This document shows, one piece after another, positions 59,547 through 64,000 of a stretch of DNA of 64,000 nucleotides. How positions within the stretch are numbered: the first letter of the stretch is position 1; every line of letters starts with the position of its first letter. A model generated the notes under the pieces. The model saw only the letters and a list, made by a program, of their open reading frames with translations. It had not been told where the DNA came from and did no database searches. Made by a program: the position numbers and the translations under genes. Source of the DNA: Pezizomycotina sp. ARF18 (lineage: Eukaryota; Ascomycota); the NCBI GenBank assembly GCA_002224055.1, contig AZLU01000035.1, forward strand, positions 198,029 through 262,028, read 5' to 3'.

Positions 59547-59879
59547 TCATGGCAGCAAATACACCGCGTACCTTGAAGGGTTCACGGAGATACCGAACGA
59601 TAAGACAGATGTCTCATTTCGGTAGCTGGCGTGCTTTCGGGGACTGTTGCTGGTTAGATTAAAGCCACTGCAAGCCAGGAGCGCCACAGCACCGGGACAC
59701 TCGCCTCTGAGACTTCTTTTACAGTGCTTCGCTCCGCAGCAGACCTGACAGGTATTAACAACTACAGTACTCGCCAAGGAAGCAAGCAGTAGCAGGGCAA
59801 CCAGCGGTTTGTTCTCGGGCACATTCTTCGTCCTTTTTCTATCCTTTGTTTTATAACCGTGATGTGCGCTGAAGTGCAT
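59547..59879 (-). CDS. Candidate small Cys-rich secreted or anchored protein
   Basis: An intact frame of 110 codons. After a 25-residue charged N-region comes a hydrophobic stretch (PLVALLLLASLASTVVVN), then a Cys-rich segment: TCQVCCGAKHCK, then GECPG and LLACSG, six cysteines in about 32 residues. The C-terminal 45 residues lack cysteine. This resembles small secreted Cys-rich proteins of fungi, but the spacing matches no family I know; it is not the hydrophobin pattern. The N-region before the hydrophobic part is long for a signal peptide, so an upstream exon or a signal anchor is possible. G/C-ending codons look mildly enriched, as in the recognised genes. Confidence 0.35.
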   Translation of the reverse strand: MHFSAHHGYKTKDRKRTKNVPENKPLVALLLLASLASTVVVNTCQVCCGAKHCKRSLRGECPGAVALLACSGFNLTSNSPRKHASYRNETSVLSFGISVNPSRYAVYLLP

Positions 59880-62800
59880 TTGGCTTGCATCCTTTTGTCA
59901 GGATCTTTGAGTATTTGATTGGATAACTCACGGAGAGGAAGGAATAGAAATCCTGGATAGTGAAGAGATGCGTCGACGATCCAGGCCTATTTCAAATATT
60001 TTTTATTCTTTTTCCTACCTTTAGCGTGTTAGCTCCTTTCCCTTGACAAAAACCACCCCACCTTTTTTTTTTTTGGACCTCTCTTTCATTTCTTTTTGCC
60101 TTTAAGTATTTTGTTGCGTTTCGACCCGCTGCCTCCTAGGAAACCTCCTTGGGCGCGCCGTATGATATCGTGGAGTTACTCAGCGAGTAATTCGAAAGTG
60201 AACCACAGAGAACCCATGGCGGTTTTGCGTTTCTACCCCATGCAAAGAAAGTGTGTCAAAAAAAAAAGGAAACGAACGACTGGGGCAGCAGCAAATGTAC
60301 ATACAGGAAGCATGCGAGCACGAAAAGTTGTCGCAGGCGACATCGTCGATCTTAAAGAGGAAATGATCGTTTGAAAGAAATAGTCAAATGGAGACTCTTT
60401 TTTTTTTTTTTTTAAACTTTTTCACAGCTCCTTCCACAAGAGAAAAACATTTCTAGCACTAGCGTGCGCTCCGGTAGCGTGTAATAAAGGTCCCACAACA
60501 CGCCCCAGAGCGCCAAAATTTATTTTGATTGGTAGGGTTTTTTGAGACTAAAACATTTCCACCGAAGCTTGGAGCGAAAAGGGAAAAAAATAACGATAAT
60601 AGGAGACCCCACTTGGGGCCCTGGCTTTTTGTTTTATATATTCAAGACATGCTCTTTCTCGTCTTTTCTTTCTCTCTCTCTGTGTCTTCTCTATGGCTAG
60701 TTTGACGGGGAGCGTGATAATCTATTCGCCGTCAAATCAGAGAGAAAATAGAGCTAGTATCGGATCCGAAATTACAATGGCGGGCCTAAGAAATAGATCT
60801 TCGGTAGTTTCCCGGCGAGACGAACCATGGACAGGCATGGGGCATGTCTGTCGACGAACTAACACCCCCTAAGAACCCTAGCAAGAGTGGAGACATGTCT
60901 TTCCCGTGCCACTCCACAAAAAAAAGTCACGCCGCTAAAACACTCGGATCGGAGAAATTTCTGTGTATCGAAGATCTGCAGCGAAAACGATAGATGAACG
61001 TGGTCGTTCGAATCGAAGTCCAATTTGGTGTAAGCAACCCTCTTCTCTTTTATTTTATTTTATTTATTTTATTTTACACCCCCCTTATACTAAGTATAGT
61101 GGTATATAAATTTTTGCTCTTTATCGAGAGATAGCTCTAGGTATCCAAGAAAATCTGTTAACTAATCATTTCACGAGAATAGAGAGAAACGATAAATAAA
61201 TAAAGAACATCTCGGAAATAGGAGGATTCGATCCATGAACCCAGTAAAATACTTGCAGGTTATTGCTCTTTTTTTCGCCCCCACGTTTTTGTGATGATGT
61301 CAAATATTTTCGCTGTTGACCTCTTTTCCGCCCTCTTCATTTTTCATCAACAAAAGACCTCATCATGATCTATTAACGGATGACGGGGGGAAGTGTCATT
61401 CCTCGATATAAGTTGTTAGTCTTATAGTTACATTTTCCTACTATTTGTTTTTTTTTTCAATCCCCTTATATTCTAATCCTTCTCCGGATACACGTCTCAA
61501 TTTACTCGTATATTGCGAGAAAGCTACCAAGCGGCCTCATAGACATTCCGTGAGGCAACTAATTTTAACGCCACGTGATCTTCGGGTTCTTCTTTTTCTA
61601 CAAAACAAAGCAGCCTTGGAGCAACCATCCTTACCGAGCCGCGATAGACTTTTTTTTTTTTTTTTACTTCCATTCCCTTTTTAATACTAACTTAAGCTTG
61701 TTGGCATCAGATCAACAAGAATTCAAAGCCCATCTCACAACGTCTACGTTAACGTTCCATGTATCTTTGCGTAACGTTTTGGAAAAATTTAGATGTATAT
61801 TTTACGAACGTATGAAAAAAAAAAAAAAAAAAGGCTACGTGCATATACATGAAAAAGGTAGAACAAAAAGAAGAGAATCGGTTTTGACCGATACAGAAGT
61901 AGTAGTATTTATACACTTGAAGAATGATAGTGAAAATAATATATATACTTAATAGAAAGAATAAGAATAAGGATATAAATCGTTTTTGTTTTTTGTTATA
62001 TACAAAAATTGTGAAAGCTTAGGGGGAAGAAAACCCCACGTTTCTCGAGTATCACAAAGAAGTACAAGTAAATAATAATAAAGAAAGATCTCATAAGGCG
62101 TTATATTTACACAAAAGGCTTGAGTCCCCTCCAAATCTATTTTCCCCACCTCGCTATCATGGGAAAGGTCTTAGAACTACCATGACTAGAGAGAGTTGTA
62201 GAATGGTGGGGAGATAGAGGGGAGAGAAGAAAATAAGTAAAGGAGATATAAGATGCAAAAAATTCGAGAGAAACTTTGAGCTGAGGTATATATCATATTG
62301 CATGTAGATCAAGAAGTCTTTCAGTGGCATACTGTAGTGACTGCGAGATAATATTGCATTGTGCCTTCTTTCGAAGTTTTAAAAAAGGAGAGGGGGGGAA
62401 AACAGTAGCAAGCCAAAACCGACCTAAGCAAAAACGAGAACAAAGAAAAATAAAACGCCAAAATGCACCAGAAGAAGTCTGGAAAAACCCAAAGCCCGGG
62501 GAAGCCGAAGACTAAGAACAAAAAAGAAGAGAAAGATGGGAAATAGGCAAAAAATAAAATACAGAAAATCTAAAAGAGAAAAAATATATAGCCTAAATAA
62601 AGAGAAAATGTTATATAGACTAGTAAGCTTCCTCCGACGTCTCGAAAGAGGGCTCGGGAGGAGAAAGAGAGGAAATGTCGGAAAAACAAAAGCAGACCTT
62701 TGGCGCCATAGACAGGAAAAATCGCTGAATCGCTATAGACTTTGACTGTAAGGGAAATGAAAAAAAAAAGAGGCATTTCAAGAGACAAAAGGAAAATAGG

Positions 62801-63276
62801 ATACGGGATATCAAAAGAAAAAGTATTTTTGGTTACAGATCGCTAAATTGAATACTCTGGGATGAGACTGATGGAAATTCTGTCGTAAATATTAGGAGAG
62901 TCCGTGCAGTTCCAAGAATGACCTGTAGGCACTCTTCCTCTTTAATTCGGTGTTATAGACAGTGTTTGCGACGTCCACGATATAGCCCTAAATTCAAGAT
63001 TTAGGAATTAGTGGGAATTTCAAAATCGAGTTTCCGGTGTTAAGGGATATCTCTTACTGTAATTTGTTCGTGGTCGGCGTTTGGGAGATTTTTTCCTTCC
63101 ACCATCGATTACAGGAGCTTGTAAAATGGTCGATGCGTATGATGAAATGCTCGCGGACCAGCTTTTGCAACATGATCTTTCCTCTGCAGCAAGTTTATCG
63201 AAAACGACGGCTTTCTCTGTAAATGCAGGCAAAGTGTTAGACTTGACGATTGCATACCAAACTGAATTGAACAAAC
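59880..63276. other. 3.4-kb region without supportable genes
   Basis: AT-rich with many A/T runs (60063-60074, 60400-60413, 61651-61664, 61816-61832), TTTTA repeats near 61049-61075, and CT-rich sequence near 60651-60690. Small open frames (for example at 60096-60374, 61575-61952 and 62324-62515) are lysine- or phenylalanine-biased by composition and have no domain. No RNA gene recognised. Confidence 0.45.
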
Positions 63277-64000
63277 TCAAGAGACCATAACCTTTTTCTC
63301 AGCGCCACCACCAGACCAGATCCTGATGAGGTCGTTAACATCATCCTGCGCCGCGTTTCGTTTCTTATGACTGTCCATTGCTGCTAAGTTCCCTTTCCTT
63401 ATTGAGATCGGACATCGCCTTCGTCTCGCTTTTCCGCCGCTCCATGACGACTTCATAATCTTCGTCTCTCGCAAGCTATAAGCGAGCCATCTTTGGCCCG
63501 TATGATCTTGATAAATTCGCCAGCGCATATGTATCCAGCAAAAGTGCCTTTCGATAACCACGCCACTTTCTTGTGTCGATGATGAAGAGCCTGTGGTGTC
63601 GGCGGCTGCGCACCATTTTTGTTGCCTTGATCTTCATCGGTATGTGCAACATTGTTATTATTAATATATTCTTTTCGTTGCTGGATTGCCGCTTGTGGGA
63701 GTGTTCGCTGATTTCGAGTTTGGGGAAAAGCGAGTCTCTTTGGCGACTGTGAATTCCTCTTCTAGCCCACGACCATTGCTGCTGTTGCTTCCACTGGATT
63801 GGCGCGTTACATGCGACCGTGGAGCTGGGTCTAGGGGTTGCTATGGGTCTTTCATTTGCAGAAGGCGTTGTTGCCTCCGACATGTTCGTTCCGCTTGTAG
63901 AAGATGTTCTGTTACTTTGTGCCAGACTTCCATGCGTGAAGTACTCGTCGGGTCGTATAGTTCTGGTCGAACCTACGAACGGTGAAGGTGGTGGTGTTTG
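63277..64000 (-). CDS. Partial hypothetical protein running off the right edge
   Basis: Open minus-strand text from the window edge to about 63479, then continuing in other frames to a stop at 63277. The edge part is Ser/Thr/Pro-rich (EATTPSANERPIATPRPSSTV) and Gln-rich (WKQQQQW). Next, in a shifted frame, is GYICAGEFIKIIRAKDGSLIA (about 63545-63483). Then DEDYEVVMERRKSETKAM and DLNKERELSSNGQS, and the end DVNDLIRIWSGGGAEKKVMVS-stop. Together these suggest the charged, helical C-terminus of a longer protein with three or four single-base breaks. Family not recognised; the 5' part is outside the window. Confidence 0.35.

Noticed and set aside
1-64000. tRNA, rRNA, CRISPR arrays, viral genes, secondary-metabolite cluster
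   Set aside because: No B-box-bearing cloverleaf, rRNA core, spaced repeat array, viral domain, or PKS/NRPS/terpene synthase motif was recognised by eye on either strand.

Overview
The window is nuclear DNA of a filamentous ascomycete (probably Pezizomycotina). The evidence is short spliceosomal introns (about 40-160 bp, GTAAG-type donors, CTAAC-type branch points), CT-rich leaders, many poly-A/T tracts and microsatellites, and recognisable fungal orthologues, including a Far9/HAM-4/PRO45-type STRIPAK FHA protein. No organelle, prokaryotic or viral signature was seen. The species cannot be named from the sequence.

Almost every recognisable gene is broken into reading-frame pieces by single-base indels, mostly missing bases in short homopolymers, while conserved domains continue across the breaks. 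The economical reading is an unpolished long-read assembly rather than a pseudogene cluster. Gene entries therefore give the outer span of the locus, not one open frame.

Layout: 1-10.9 kb holds a Sec2-type Rab exchange factor (+), an FSH1-family serine hydrolase (-), an amidase (+) and APC5 of the anaphase-promoting complex (+). From 10.9 to 18.6 kb is a gene desert with a texture unlike its flanks. 18.6-20.6 kb holds an unidentified proline-rich, AT-hook-like protein (-) with a very long CT-rich upstream region. 24.4-31.7 kb holds a selenoprotein-K-like ER protein (-), mitochondrial lipoyl synthase (+), sorting nexin-3 (+), Elongator subunit Elp6 (-) and a J-domain protein (+). 33.5-36.0 kb is the FHA/coiled-coil/tail-anchor STRIPAK protein (-). 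38.3-40.1 kb is a hypothetical protein with a nuclease-like motif (+). 43.8-53.1 kb is dense: a secreted lactonase-type beta-propeller (-), Mgr2/Romo1 (+), proteasome lid subunit Rpn5 (-), V-ATPase assembly factor Vma22 (+) and an F-box protein (-). 55.2-56.2 kb is an unidentified protein (+). The rest to 64 kb is mostly non-coding, with a candidate secreted Cys-rich peptide (-) and the tail of a partial gene at the right edge (-).

The genes form no pathway or cluster; they are mainly single-copy housekeeping functions (trafficking, proteolysis, mitochondria, tRNA modification, V-ATPase assembly). The organisation is distinctive: from sorting nexin-3 onward, eleven consecutive genes alternate strand, giving repeated divergent pairs and convergent ends. 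I found no convincing new multi-gene system. The items most worth checking are the desert, degenerate repeats with palindromic cores near 24.1 kb, a 99-bp-spaced repeat near 40.6 kb, and the Cys-rich secreted candidate near 59.7 kb.
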